Assembly: GCF_037975245.1 (NCBI RefSeq)
Contig: NC_092581.1
Span: 9,679,303-9,743,302 of the forward strand
Reading direction: 5' to 3'
Source of the DNA: Apostichopus japonicus
Taxonomy: Eukaryota > Echinodermata > Holothuroidea > Aspidochirotida > Stichopodidae
DNA: 64,000 nucleotides
This document shows positions 1-14,500 of this stretch, in pieces; position 1 is the stretch's first letter; every line of letters begins with the position of its first letter. The notes under the pieces were generated by a model. That model saw nothing but the letters and a program-made list of their open reading frames with translations, did not search any database and was not told the origin of the DNA. A program made the position numbers and the translations under genes.

Positions 1-2471
1 CCTTACCAATTATGTGCAATCATTCCATTTCAAATATGTTACAGAGGTTTGACTCCTAGGTAAACTTTGCTAGATTGATAGAGTGTTCACGATGAAGAAT
101 ACACATAGTCACGTAATCCATCAAATGTCCACATATGGCATCGAATGGAGCTGTTCGTGTTACTCGTTCCTTTGTGTGCAGACCGACCATGTGTGTTGAG
201 TACCTCAATTGATAGGCTAGCATACCTCTTTCAATTATTTATTTTCGTGCATGGTCACTTGAGTCAATTGACATTACAAAATCTATAGCCATGCAAATTT
301 ACTTTGTTATTCCTTTTACACCATTCACAAATAATGTGGTGTATGTGTGTGTGATGCCTTGTTTTGTACACTCCGTGACCCCAAAAATACATGGTGGTTT
401 GACTTGGCATGTGGATCCAACATATGGATTTAACAATCAGTATTTATTTCTGTAAAGGTCAAAGGTCATTTGTCACTAGAAGTCAAAGTCTGAAATCATT
501 GTAAACATAATAACTTCAATTTAATACTTGGTATATGGATTAACTTTAGCTTGTACAACAGTGCTATGGTTTTCTCTGAAGGTCATTGGAGGTCAACGGA
601 GCCTTGTAGGCACGATAACTTCAAATGCAAAGCAAAATTTGGATGAATTTCATACTTAGCATGTGGATTCTCCTTTAGTCCATAGATTAGATGATACAAC
701 TGCCAACTCCAACCACGTTTGCTATCTTAAGTTGTTACTTTTGGGCAAAGAATAGGTTGCAAAACACATCTCTGTGACATGAAGTATGCTTTTATAAAAA
801 TAAACTGTCCCAACTGCAATCCCCCATCAGTCCTCTCCCCCCTATCCCAATCATAGATAAAGCCAAGGGGTAAAAAAGCAGGTAGATTGGTTTGTAAGTA
901 GTTATAAAATCAAAACTTGAATGAACACTCTGTCTTTATATGTAGTTCAATTAATGTATGGTTGGAGCAAAACATTACTCCAATGTTGTACATCTCTGCA
1001 GAGACATATATGAGGGACTCATTGACATAAGTTAAAAACCTTGAGGGTCACAATACAATTTGCATCCTGGCCACACTTTAGCCACCAGTGGTCTACAGCA
1101 ACATACTGACGCAGAATCTTCTTACGGAAATTAAACAAAATTATTTGGTTTTCATCTAAAGATGGAAATCTTCACCGTAAAAGATTTGACGTATTCCATC
1201 TAATTTGTGGAAAGTAAACTATCAAACAGGCTAACATTGTCAGTTGAATGGTTGGTCATGATTTAAGTCTTAACTGTCCAAGTCCTTCACAACCAAGTCT
1301 TGCAGCCAAGTTCTGATCCTTCACAGCCATGTCTGAATGGGCTTCAGTCAGGGTCTGGACTTGAGATTTAGAGTATTTTGTAAACTCTAAATATCAGCCT
1401 TGTAAGGAGTAGAGATTCGAGGCACCTCCAAAGTCAAGTGACTCTAAGATGTTTGTGTAATTTTACCACTTAGATGTAAATGTACCGACTTGATTTAGGA
1501 ATATACCTGTCAGTGACTTCATTCGAAAAGCAAGCAAACTGTAACAACTCTGCTAGATATTGGCATGATAGTTAAGTACTTTGATACTTCTTTTACTGAC
1601 AAGTATCCTCAAACCAACACAGTCCTCATTGAAAGTCAAAGCTAACGTGATTTATGTATCACCCTACTCTCTACATAGTTCTATGTCTTTGATTATTTCA
1701 TAACTGTACATTGTCATTTTTAAACTCTGTAACTTTATGGCAAGCTTCTAATTTTCTGCAGTAGGATTTAGTATTACTACTCACTTATGGACACTATAAG
1801 TTTTGTTAGAGGTCAAAGGTCGTTCGAGGTGAAGTCTGAAATCCTTTTTTAATCTACAAACCTGGATGAAAATTGGTGGCAGTGTTTTGTTGGTGATGCC
1901 AGAACCGTATATACGGCTCTGTGTGATGCAAAAGGACTTATGATAAACAGCAATATCTAAGATTGGATTAATATCTTTTAAAACTCACTAATTGCATTTA
2001 CTGATTTTCTTTCATGGTGCAGGAGGTATGATCAATGACACATGGTACAAGTCACTATGTAAAAGAAATTTGTACTATACCATCATAATGTTCTAGATAA
2101 TGGTACAATGGTCCTTTCATGTCAGTGAATTAGAGAACAACCTGTGGTAAAGTACAATATAACAAGGAGACAACCTTCTGATATGAGATTCTTAAAACCT
2201 TGCAGCTAATTACGGCATCCAATCCTACATCCATTTATGCATTTCTGGTTTCTACTTCAAAGACTGTAAACATTGGTTGAAAAATTTAAATATCTAAATG
2301 CTAGTTGTTTCTCAAAAATGTTTCAAAGGAAGTTTATTCTTCCCTCAAATGTTTTCCTCCATTTATATAATATTCTTTACTTGATCCATAGTAAATTTCA
2401 ACATTTCGTAAATAATAAATATACAATAACTTTTTGTTCATATCCAAATACCTTGTTGTTCCTTAAAATAG
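1..2471. other. Upstream non-coding DNA (intron or 5' flank)
   Basis: I see no open frame longer than about 60 codons, no CCP-like exon and no recognisable promoter or signal-peptide exon. The sequence is AT-rich, with copies of a short GGTCAAAGGTCA-containing repeat near 395-690 and again near 1805-1850, and a 12-bp palindrome CCGTATATACGG near 1905. Because the first coding exon of the array starts in phase 1, the real first exon (start codon, signal peptide) must lie further upstream, so this is most likely intron or the distal 5' region of the same gene. Confidence 0.6.
395..690. repeat. Degenerate ~128-bp tandem repeat with AGGTCAAAGGTCA core
   Basis: Three successive diverged copies share an order of short blocks: ACTTGGCATGTGGATY, then a GTCAAAGGTCATT-like core, then ATAACTTCAA. 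They begin near 399, 526 and 652. A related fragment with AGGTCAAAGGTCGTTCGAGG and AAGTCTGAAATC lies near 1810-1845. Direct half-sites of AGGTCA also resemble nuclear-receptor elements, but the repeat context makes a dispersed or tandem repeat more likely than a regulatory site. Confidence 0.45.
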
Positions 2472-2582
2472 CCTCACCATGTGATGAACCATTCCTTGAA
2501 GATCCATTGGTATCCCATAGTCCTGACTTACCAGAAAGAGAGATGTATGCAAATGGAAGTGAAATCATCTATGACTGTCCTG
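2472..2582 (+). pseudogene. Truncated CCP exon (5' half only)
   Basis: An acceptor (AAAATAG) is followed by a good match to the first 111 bases of an array exon: SPCDEPFLEDPLVSHSPDLP, then a NGS sequon and YDCP. The match stops at GACTGTCCTG and continues directly into CCTTTAAAATTAATATC, which is the end of an array intron (compare 2918-2936). A deletion therefore removed the second half of the exon, its donor and most of the next intron. Modules need C3 and C4, which are lost, and reading on reaches a stop within about seven codons. It is probably skipped in splicing. It also contains the only Arg residues seen in array-1-type sequence (PERE). Confidence 0.75.
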
Positions 2583-5500
2583 CCTTTAAAATTAATATCT
2601 AAATATCGTTTTGTTCCTCCTACAAGCTTCACCGTGTGATGAACCCGCTCCCCCAGATGACTTGGTATTCCATAGTCCTGACTTACCAGAAGGAGAGACG
2701 TATACAAATGGAACTGAAATCATGTATGACTGTCCTGAAGGATGGGATTTCAGTGGCAACATGACTGCAGTGTGTCTTTATGGAGTATGGACTTATGAAG
2801 ATGCCTTTTGCACAGGTTTGTAAGATCATTGTAATATTTGAAGAAAAGCATTGTTTCTTTTCTGCTGTAATTGAATCATGTTGTATTTTTATGATATTTC
2901 AAAGACTGTCAGCATTACCTTTAAAATTAATATCTAAATATCTTTTTGTTCCTCCTACAAGCTTCACCATGTGATGAACCCGCTCCCCTAGATGACTTGG
3001 TATCCCATAGTCCTGACTTTGCTGAAGGAGTGATGTATGAAAATGGAACTGAAATCATGTATGACTGTCCTGAAGGATGGGATTTCAATGGCAACATGAC
3101 TGCAGTGTGTCTATATGGAGTATGGACTTATGAAAATGCCTTTTGCACAGGTTTGTGAAATCATTGTCATATTTGAAGAATAAATGTGTTTCTTGCCTGT
3201 TGTACCTCAATCATGTTGTATTTTTTATGATATTGGAAAGACTGTCAGCATTGCCATGAAAAGTTCATTTCAAATACTTTTTTGTTCCTCTAAATAGCTT
3301 CACCATGTGATGAACCAATGCTTGAAGATCCATTGGTATCCCATAGTCCTGACTTAGCAGAAGGAGAGATGTATGAAAATGGAACTGAAATCACATATGA
3401 CTGTCCTGAAGGATGGGATTTCAATGGCAACATGACTGCAGTGTGTCTATATGGAGTATGGACTTATGAAAATGCCTTTTGCACAGGTTTGTGAAATCAT
3501 TGTCATATTTGAAGAATAAATGTGTTTCTTGCCTGTTGTACCTCAATCATGTTGTATTTTTTATGATATTGGAAAGACTGTCAGCATTGCCATGAAAAGT
3601 TCATTTCAAATACCTTTTTGTTCCTCCTACAAGCTTCACCATGTGATGAACCCGCTCCCCTAGATGACTTGGTATCCCATAGTCCTGACTTTGCAGAAGG
3701 AGTGATGTATGAAAATGGAACTGAAATCATGTATGACTGTCCTGAAGGATGGGATTTCAATGGCAACATGACTGCAGTGTGTCTATATGGAGTATGGACT
3801 TATGAAAATGCCTTTTGCACAGGTTTGTGAAATCATTGTCATATTTGAAGAATAAATGTGTTACTTGCCTGTTGTACTTCAATCATTTTGTATTTTTTAT
3901 GATATTGGAAAGACTGTCAGCATTGCCATGAAAAGTTCATTTCAAATACCTTTTTGTTCCTCTAAATAGCTTCACCATGTGATGAACCAATGCTTGAAGA
4001 TCCATTGGTATCCCATAGTCCTGACTTAGCAGAAGGAGAGATGTATGAAAATGGAACTGAAATCACATATGACTGTCCTGAAGGATGGGATTTCAATGGC
4101 AACATGACTGCAGTGTGTCTATATGGAGTATGGACTTATGAAAATGCCTTTTGCACAGGTTTGTGAAATCATTGTCATATTTGAAGAATAAATGTGTTTC
4201 TTGCCTGTTGTACTTCAATCATGTTGTATTTTTTATGATATTGGAAAGACTGTCAGCATTGCCATGAAAAGTTCATTTCAAATACCTTTTTGTTCCTCCT
4301 ACAAGCTTCACCATGTGATGAACCAATGCTTGAAGATCCATTGGTATCCCATAGTCCTGACTTAGCAGAAGGAGAGATGTATGAAAATGGAACTGAAATC
4401 ACATATGACTGTCCTGAAGGATGGGATTTCAATGGCAACATGACTGCAGTGTGTCTTTATGGAGTATGGACTTATGAAAATGCCTTTTGCACAGGTTTGT
4501 GAAATCATTGTCATTTTTGAAGAATAAATGTGTTTCTTGCCTGTTGTACTTTAATCATGTTGTATTTTTTATGATATTGGAAAGACTGTCAGCATTGCCA
4601 TGAAAAGTTCATTTCAAATACCTTTTTGTTCCTCTAAATAGCTTCACCATGTGATGAACCAATGCTTGAAGATCCATTGGTATCCCATAGTCCTGACTTA
4701 GCAGAAGGAGAGATGTATGAAAATGGAACTGAAATCACATATGACTGTCCTGAAGGATGGGATTTCAATGGCAACATGACTGCAGTGTGTCTTTATGGTG
4801 TATGGACTTATGAAAATGCCTTTTGCACAGGTTTGTAAAATCATTGTCACTTTTGAAGAATAAATGTGTTACTTGCCTGTTGTACTTCTATCATGTTGTA
4901 TTTTTATCTCAATACATTACATGTATAGAGATATTGTAACAGTAAGTGGGACTCTCTCCTCTCTTAAAAATTTTTCAGCGTCTTCATATAAAGTTCTTTT
5001 TCTCTGGAATTTTCAGAGCAAGCATATATCATATAGGCCAACAAAAGTTACTATTTTTTATTCGAGAATTTTATCTCATTCTATGACTTTTTCACCGATT
5101 TATGTCCAAATCGGGCCAATTTGGTCTGAAATCCAGTTTAAACAACCCATTTTTGCACACGCTCCAAAACTTATGTTTTATGAAAGAGAATAGAATAGAA
5201 TTGTCTGTCAACAGTGGTATCGTCTAAGATAGGGTCCTATGTATTATATATTTTATTAACATTTTAAACTTTCATTTGTTGTTTACAGGTAGGTATTAAT
5301 AAGAATTTTACCAGCTGTATATGACATTTTATGGCTTTTATTTGCTTTATTTTGATGTTTAAATGATTTTTCTTTCTTAAAACAACACAGAGCTGCCGCC
5401 CCTACTTTTAGTAAAAAGGTCCGTTTTTGATGATTAAGCCCCGCCCCCAAGTCTGTTTTGTAGCAGATTGGCTATGACTCATGGCAGCTACATGTTAGAT

Positions 5501-8500
5501 ATACGAAAATGGCTACCCTCGCGACCAATTTTTGTATTGTAGTTAGGTACGCCAGGTGTAGTGTATTGCATGCTAATTACATATAAGTGCATTTTATATC
5601 AGGCCTTCGTTTTTGTAACCTCCATTTAAGGATAGTACTGGTGTTCAGGTAGCTTTTCAGAGCAAGGGCCATGATAAGTTTGTTTGATTGCCCTTCATGT
5701 ATTTTGTATAATTACGTATACACATTCTTGTATTTCTGAAGGCTACTTACTGTAGGCCTAGTGCATTTAAAAAAATATATATATAGGCCTAGCCTAGGCC
5801 CCCTAGGTCTATTAGGCTTTCAGTGATAGCCACATTAGCATTTTACTGGTGTTCAGACAGCTCTTCCTAGGAAGGACCAGGGTAAGTTTGTTGATGGGTA
5901 CGTATAAAAGAGGAGCCGGCCATAGCATCACAACTTTTATAAGACTATAAAAATTGTATAAGGTTATGTTTTATTTATAAGGATATAAGATGTATAAGGT
6001 TATAAGAAGTATGTTTAGCTTTCTTTTGAACCTGTAATATTTGACATCAAATGTACAAAGAATTAAAATAAAATAACAAAATGGAGAGGAACTGAGGTGG
6101 CTATAAGGGGAGGAAGAGGCCACCCATCACTTGCATATAAAAACTTGTAATCTTCTTTTACATTATTTTTCCAAGTCATAAATCCATGAAATCTTCATGT
6201 CAGAAAAATTGAGATGAAAAACGTGGGTTGTTTTGATATCTAGAAGTGGACACAGTTTTGATGGTAGTCACCACTGCAGTCTACAGTAACATACAGTAGG
6301 TCAATAGGCCTAGCTCTCAAGGCAGGCATCAAGAATCTGGTCGAGTTGTTCGCCTCTTCTAATTTGGCCATTGTCATTGACGTCAAACTATATGACCAAA
6401 AAGTCCAACAGAGACTGACCCAAGATGAAGGATACCACATAAAAAACAAGTTCTTAAATATTCTATGACATTACTAAACCTTGCAACGTCGTCCTTTCGA
6501 CTAACAGGCAATGAGCGCTAAAGGCAAGACTAGCAGGATAAAGTGTAACCTGCAGAGACTATTCGTGGCAAAGTAGCAAAAATGCAAGTTATATATTTGT
6601 TGTACCATGATTGATAATTGTAGAGACAGAGCAAAGATTTGAAATTAGGAATCAAAATTAAAACTTCCAGTATTGAGATACTGCATCATTGATGCTCTTG
6701 TTTATGATATTGGAAAGACTGTCAGCATTGCCATGAAAAGTTCATTTCAAATACCACTTTGTTCCTCTAAATAGCTTCACCATGTGATGAACCAATGCTT
6801 GAAGATCCATTGGTATCCCATAGTCCTGACTTAGCAGAAGGAGAGATGTATGAAAATGGAACTGAAATCACATATGACTGTCCTGAAGGATGGGATTTCA
6901 ATGGCAACATGACTGCAGTGTGTCTATATGGAGTATGGACTTATGAAAATGCCTTTTGCACAGGTTTGTGAAATCATTGTCATTTTTGAAGAATAAATGT
7001 GTTACTTGCCTGTTGTACTTCAATCATGTTGTATTTTTTATGATATTGGAAAGACTGTCAGCATTGCCATGAAAAGTTCATTTCTAATACCTTTTTGTTC
7101 CTCTAAATAGCTTCACCATGTGATGAACCAATGCTTGAAGATCCATTGGTATCCCATAGTCCTGACTTAGCAGAAGGAGTGATGTATGAAAATGGAACTG
7201 AAATCACATATGACTGTCCTGAAGGATGGGATTTCAATGGCAACATGACTGCAGTGTGTCTATATGGAGTATGGACTTATGAAAATGCCTTTTGCACAGG
7301 TTTGTGAAATCATTGTCATATTTGAAGAATAAATGTGTTACTTGCCTGTTGTACTTCAATCATGTTGTATTTTTTATGATATTGGAAAGACTGTCAGCAT
7401 TGCCATGAAAAGTTCATTTCAAATACCTTTTTGTTCCTCCTACAAGCTTCACCATGTGATGAACCCACTCCCCTAGATGACTTGGTATCCCATAGTCCTG
7501 ACTTTGCAGAAGGAGAGATGTATGAAAATGGAACTGAAATCACATATGACTGTCCTGAAGGATGGGATTTCAATGGCAACATGACTGCAGTGTGTCTTTA
7601 TGGAGTATGGACTTATGAAAATGCCTTTTGCACAGGTTTGTAAAATCATTGTCATTTTTGAAGAATAAATGTGTTACTTGCCTGTTGTACTTCTATCATG
7701 TTGTATTTTTTATGATATTGGAAAGACTGTCAGCATTGCCATGAAAAGTTCATTTCAAATACCTCTTTGTTCCTCTAAATAGCTTCACCATGTGATGAAC
7801 CAATGCTTGAAGATCCATTGGTATCCCATAGTCCTGACTTAGCAGAAGGAGAGATGTATGAAAATGGAACTGAAATCACATATGACTGTCCTGAAGGATG
7901 GGATTTCAATGGCAACATGACTGCAGTGTGTCTATATGGAGTATGGACTTATGAAAATGCCTTTTGCACAGGTTTGTGAAATCATTGTCATATTTGAAGA
8001 ATAAATGTGTTTCTTGCCTGTTGTACTTCAATCATGTTGTATTTTTTATGATATTGGAAAGACTGTCAGCATTGCCATGAAAAGTTCATTTCAAATACCT
8101 TTTTGTTCCTCCTACAAGCTTCACCATGTGATGAACCAATGCTTGAAGATCCATTGGTATCCCATAGTCCTGACTTAGCAGAAGGAGAGATGTATGAAAA
8201 TGGAACTGAAATCACATATGACTGTCCTGAAGGATGGGATTTCAATGGCAACATGACTGCAGTGTGTCTTTATGGAGTATGGACTTATGAAAATGCCTTT
8301 TGCACAGGTTTGTGAAATCATTGTCATTTTTGAAGAATAAATGTGTTTCTTGCCTGTTGTACTTTAATCATGTTGTATTTTTTATGATATTGGAAAGACT
8401 GTCAGCATTGCCATGAAAAGTTCATTTCAAATACCTTTTTGTTCCTCTAAATAGCTTCACCATGTGATGAACCAATGCTTGAAGATCCATTGGTATCCCA

Positions 8501-11500
8501 TAGTCCTGACTTAGCAGAAGGAGAGATGTATGAAAATGGAACTGAAATCACATATGACTGTCCTGAAGGATGGGATTTCAATGGCAACATGACTGCAGTG
8601 TGTCTTTATGGTGTATGGACTTATGAAAATGCCTTTTGCACAGGTTTGTAAAATCATTGTCACTTTTGAAGAATAAATGTGTTACTTGCCTGTTGTACTT
8701 CTATCATGTTGTATTTTTATCTCAATACATTACATGTATAGAGATATTGTAACAGTAAGTGGGACTCTCTCCTCTCTTAAAAATTTTTCAGCGTCTTCAT
8801 ATAAAGTTCTTTTTCTCTGGAATTTTCAGAGCAAGCATATATCATATAGGCCAACAAAAGTTACTATTTTTTATTCGAGAATTTTATCTCATTCTATGAC
8901 TTTTTCACCGATTTATGTCCAAATCGGGCCAATTTGGTCTGAAATCCAGTTTAAACAACCCATTTTTGCACACGCTCCAAAACTTATGTTTTATGAAAGA
9001 GAATAGAATAGAATTGTCTGTCAACAGTGGTATCGTCTAAGATAGGGTCCTATGTATTATATATTTTATTAACATTTTAAACTTTCATTTGTTGTTTACA
9101 GGTAGGTATTAATAAGAATTTTACCAGCTGTATATGACATTTTATGGCTTTTATTTGCTTTATTTTGATGTTTAAATGATTTTTCTTTCTTAAAACAACA
9201 CAGAGCTGCCGCCCCTACTTTTAGTAAAAAGGTCCGTTTTTGATGATTAAGCCCCGCCCCCAAGTCTGTTTTGTAGCAGATTGGCTATGACTCATGGCAG
9301 CTACATGTTAGATATACGAAAATGGCTACCCTCGCGACCAATTTTTGTATTGTAGTTAGGTACGCCAGGTGTAGTGTATTGCATGCTAATTACATATAAG
9401 TGCATTTTATATCAGGCCTTCGTTTTTGTAACCTCCATTTAAGGATAGTACTGGTGTTCAGGTAGCTTTTCAGAGCAAGGGCCATGATAAGTTTGTTTGA
9501 TTGCCCTTCATGTATTTTGTATAATTACGTATACACATTCTTGTATTTCTGAAGGCTACTTACTGTAGGCCTAGTGCATTTAAAAAAATATATATATAGG
9601 CCTAGCCTAGGCCCCCTAGGTCTATTAGGCTTTCAGTGATAGCCACATTAGCATTTTACTGGTGTTCAGACAGCTCTTCCTAGGAAGGACCAGGGTAAGT
9701 TTGTTGATGGGTACGTATAAAAGAGGAGCCGGCCATAGCATCACAACTTTTATAAGACTATAAAAATTGTATAAGGTTATGTTTTATTTATAAGGATATA
9801 AGATGTATAAGGTTATAAGAAGTATGTTTAGCTTTCTTTTGAACCTGTAATATTTGACATCAAATGTACAAAGAATTAAAATAAAATAACAAAATGGAGA
9901 GGAACTGAGGTGGCTATAAGGGGAGGAAGAGGCCACCCATCACTTGCATATAAAAACTTGTAATCTTCTTTTACATTATTTTTCCAAGTCATAAATCCAT
10001 GAAATCTTCATGTCAGAAAAATTGAGATGAAAAACGTGGGTTGTTTTGATATCTAGAAGTGGACACAGTTTTGATGGTAGTCACCACTGCAGTCTACAGT
10101 AACATACAGTAGGTCAATAGGCCTAGCTCTCAAGGCAGGCATCAAGAATCTGGTCGAGTTGTTCGCCTCTTCTAATTTGGCCATTGTCATTGACGTCAAA
10201 CTATATGACCAAAAAGTCCAACAGAGACTGACCCAAGATGAAGGATACCACATAAAAAACAAGTTCTTAAATATTCTATGACATTACTAAACCTTGCAAC
10301 GTCGTCCTTTCGACTAACAGGCAATGAGCGCTAAAGGCAAGACTAGCAGGATAAAGTGTAACCTGCAGAGACTATTCGTGGCAAAGTAGCAAAAATGCAA
10401 GTTATATATTTGTTGTACCATGATTGATAATTGTAGAGACAGAGCAAAGATTTGAAATTAGGAATCAAAATTAAAACTTCCAGTATTGAGATACTGCATC
10501 ATTGATGCTCTTGTTTATGATATTGGAAAGACTGTCAGCATTGCCATGAAAAGTTCATTTCAAATACCACTTTGTTCCTCTAAATAGCTTCACCATGTGA
10601 TGAACCAATGCTTGAAGATCCATTGGTATCCCATAGTCCTGACTTAGCAGAAGGAGAGATGTATGAAAATGGAACTGAAATCACATATGACTGTCCTGAA
10701 GGATGGGATTTCAATGGCAACATGACTGCAGTGTGTCTATATGGAGTATGGACTTATGAAAATGCCTTTTGCACAGGTTTGTGAAATCATTGTCATTTTT
10801 GAAGAATAAATGTGTTACTTGCCTGTTGTACTTCAATCATGTTGTATTTTTTATGATATTGGAAAGACTGTCAGCATTGCCATGAAAAGTTCATTTCTAA
10901 TACCTTTTTGTTCCTCTAAATAGCTTCACCATGTGATGAACCAATGCTTGAAGATCCATTGGTATCCCATAGTCCTGACTTAGCAGAAGGAGTGATGTAT
11001 GAAAATGGAACTGAAATCACATATGACTGTCCTGAAGGATGGGATTTCAATGGCAACATGACTGCAGTGTGTCTATATGGAGTATGGACTTATGAAAATG
11101 CCTTTTGCACAGGTTTGTGAAATCATTGTCATATTTGAAGAATAAATGTGTTACTTGCCTGTTGTACTTCAATCATGTTGTATTTTTTATGATATTGGAA
11201 AGACTGTCAGCATTGCCATGAAAAGTTCATTTCAAATACCTTTTTGTTCCTCCTACAAGCTTCACCATGTGATGAACCCACTCCCCTAGATGACTTGGTA
11301 TCCCATAGTCCTGACTTTGCAGAAGGAGAGATGTATGAAAATGGAACTGAAATCACATATGACTGTCCTGAAGGATGGGATTTCAATGGCAACATGACTG
11401 CAGTGTGTCTTTATGGAGTATGGACTTATGAAAATGCCTTTTGCACAGGTTTGTAAAATCATTGTCATTTTTGAAGAATAAATGTGTTACTTGCCTGTTG

Positions 11501-14500
11501 TACTTCTATCATGTTGTATTTTTTATGATATTGGAAAGACTGTCAGCATTGCCATGAAAAGTTCATTTCAAATACCTCTTTGTTCCTCTAAATAGCTTCA
11601 CCATGTGATGAACCAATGCTTGAAGATCCATTGGTATCCCATAGTCCTGACTTAGCAGAAGGAGAGATGTATGAAAATGGAACTGAAATCACATATGACT
11701 GTCCTGAAGGATGGGATTTCAATGGCAACATGACTGCAGTGTGTCTATATGGAGTATGGACTTATGAAAATGCCTTTTGCACAGGTTTGTGAAATCATTG
11801 TCATTTTTGAAGAATAAATGTGTTACTTGCCTGTTGTACTTCAATCATGTTGTATTTTTTATGATATTGGAAAGACTGTCAGCATTGCCATGAAAAGTTC
11901 ATTTCAAATACCTTTTTGTTCCTCTAAATAGCTTCACCATGTGATGAACCAATGCTTGAAGATCCATTGGTATCCCATAGTCCTGACTTAGCAGAAGGAG
12001 AGATGTATGAAAATGGAACTGAAATCACATATGACTGTCCTGAAGGATGGGATTTCAATGGCAACATGACTGCAGTGTGTCTATATGGAGTATGGACTTA
12101 TGAAAATGCCTTTTGCACAGGTTTGTGAAATCATTGTCATATTTGAAGAATAAATGTGTTTCTTGCCTGTTGTACTTCAATCATGTTGTATTTTTTATGA
12201 TATTGGAAAGACTGTCAGCATTGCCATGAAAAGTTCATTTCAAATACCTTTTTGTTCCTCCTACAAGCTTCACCATGTGATGAACCAATGCTTGAAGATT
12301 CATTGGTATCCCATAGTCCTGACTTAGCAGAAGGAGAGATGTATGAAAATGGAACTGAAATCACATATGACTGTCCTGAAGGATGGGATTTCAGTGGCAA
12401 CATGACTGCAGTGTGTCTTTATGGAGTATGGACTTATGAAAATGCCTTTTGCACAGGTTTGTAAAATCATTGTCACTTTTGAAGAATAAATGTGTTACTT
12501 GCCTGTTGTACTTCTATCATGTTGTATTTTTTATGATATTGGAAAGACTGTCAGCATTGCCATGAAAAGTTCATTTCAAATACCACTTTGTTCCTCTAAA
12601 TAGCTTCACCATGTGATGAACCAATGCTTGAAGATCCATTGGTATCCCATAGTCCTGACTTAGCAGAAGGAGAGATGTATGAAAATGGAACTGAAATCAC
12701 ATATGACTGTCCTGAAGGATGGGATTTCAATGGCAACATGACTGCAGTGTGTCTATATGGAGTATGGACTTATGAAAATGCCTTTTGCACAGGTTTGTGA
12801 AATCATTGTCATATTTGAAGAATAAATGTGTTTCTTGCCTGTTGTACCTCAATCATGTTGTATTTTTTATGATATTGGAAAGACTGTCAGCATTGCCATG
12901 AAAAGTTCATTTCAAATACCTTTTTGTTCCTCTAAATAGCTTCACCATGTGATGAACCAATGCTTGAAGATCCATTGGTATCACATAGTCCTGCCTTAGC
13001 AGAAGGAGAGATGTATGAAAATGGAACTGAAATCACATATGACTGTCCTGAAGGATGGGATTTCAATGGCAACATGACTGCAGTGTGTCTTTATGGAGTA
13101 TGGACTTATGAAAATGCCTTTTGCACAGGTTTGTAAAATCATTGTCATTTTTGAAGAATAAATGTGTTACTTGCCTGTTGTACTTCTATCAAGTTGTATT
13201 TTTTATGATATTGGAAAGACTGTCAGCATTGCCATGAAAAGTTCATTTCAAATACCTCTTTGTTCCTCTAAATAGCTTCACCATGTGATGAACCAATGCT
13301 TGAAGATCCATTGGTATCCCATAGTCCTGACTTAGCAGGAGAGATGTATGAAAATGGAACTGAAATCACATATGACTGTCCTGAAGGATGGGATTTCAAT
13401 GGCAACATGACTGCAGTGTGTCTATATGGAGTATGGACTTATGAAAATGCCTTTTGCACAGGTTTGTGAAATCATTGTCATATTTGAAGAATAAATGTGT
13501 TTCTTGCCTGTTGTACTTCAATCATGTTGTATTTTTTATGATATTGGAAAGACTGTCAGCATTGCCATGAAAAGTTCATTTCAAATACCTTTTTGTTCCT
13601 CCTACAAGCTTCACCATGTGATGAACCCGCTCCCCTAGATGACTTGGTATCCCATAGTCCTGACTTTGCAGAAGGAGAGATGTATGAAAATGGAACTGAA
13701 ATCACATATGACTGTCCTGAAGGATGGGATTTCAATGGCAACATGACTGCAGTGTGTCTTTATGGAGTATGGACTTATGAAAATGCCTTTTGCACAGGTT
13801 TGTAAAATCATTGTCATTTTTGAAGAATAAATGTGTTACTTGCCTGTTGTACTTCTATCATGTTGTATTTTTTATGATATTGGAAAGACTGTCAGCATTG
13901 CCATGAAAAGTTCATTTCAAATACCTCTTTGTTCCTCTAAATAGCTTCACCATGTGATGAACCAATGCTTGAAGATCCATTGGTATCCCATAGTCCTGAC
14001 TTAGCAGAAGGAGAGATGTATGAAAATGGAACTGAAATCACATATGACTGTCCTGAAGGATGGGATTTCAATGGCAACATGACTGCAGTGTGTCTATATG
14101 GAGTATGGACTTATGAAAATGCCTTTTGCACAGGTTTGTGAAATCATTGTCATATTTGAAGAATAAATGTGTTTCTTGCCTGTTGTACTTCAATCATGTT
14201 GTATTTTTTATGATATTGGAAAGACTGTCAGCATTGCCATGAAAAGTTCATTTCAAATACCTTTTTGTTCCTCCTACAAGCTTCACCATGTGATGAACCA
14301 ATGCTTGAAGATCCATTGGTATCCCATAGTCCTGACTTAGCAGAAGGAGAGATGTATGAAAATGGAACTGAAATCACATATGACTGTCCTGAAGGATGGG
14401 ATTTCAATGGCAACATGACTGCAGTGTGTCTATATGGAGTATGGACTTATGAAAATGCCTTTTGCACAGGTTTGTGAAATCATTGTCATATTTGAAGAAT

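Noticed and set aside
450-480. AGGTCAAAGGTCA as a nuclear-receptor DR1 element
   Set aside because: It is part of a tandem/dispersed repeat with further copies nearby; no promoter evidence accompanies it.
4864-5193. 109-codon frame at the start of the 1.8-kb insert, also at 8677-9006
   Set aside because: It begins in array intron sequence and crosses the insertion border, so it cannot be a native gene of the element; no domain is recognisable.
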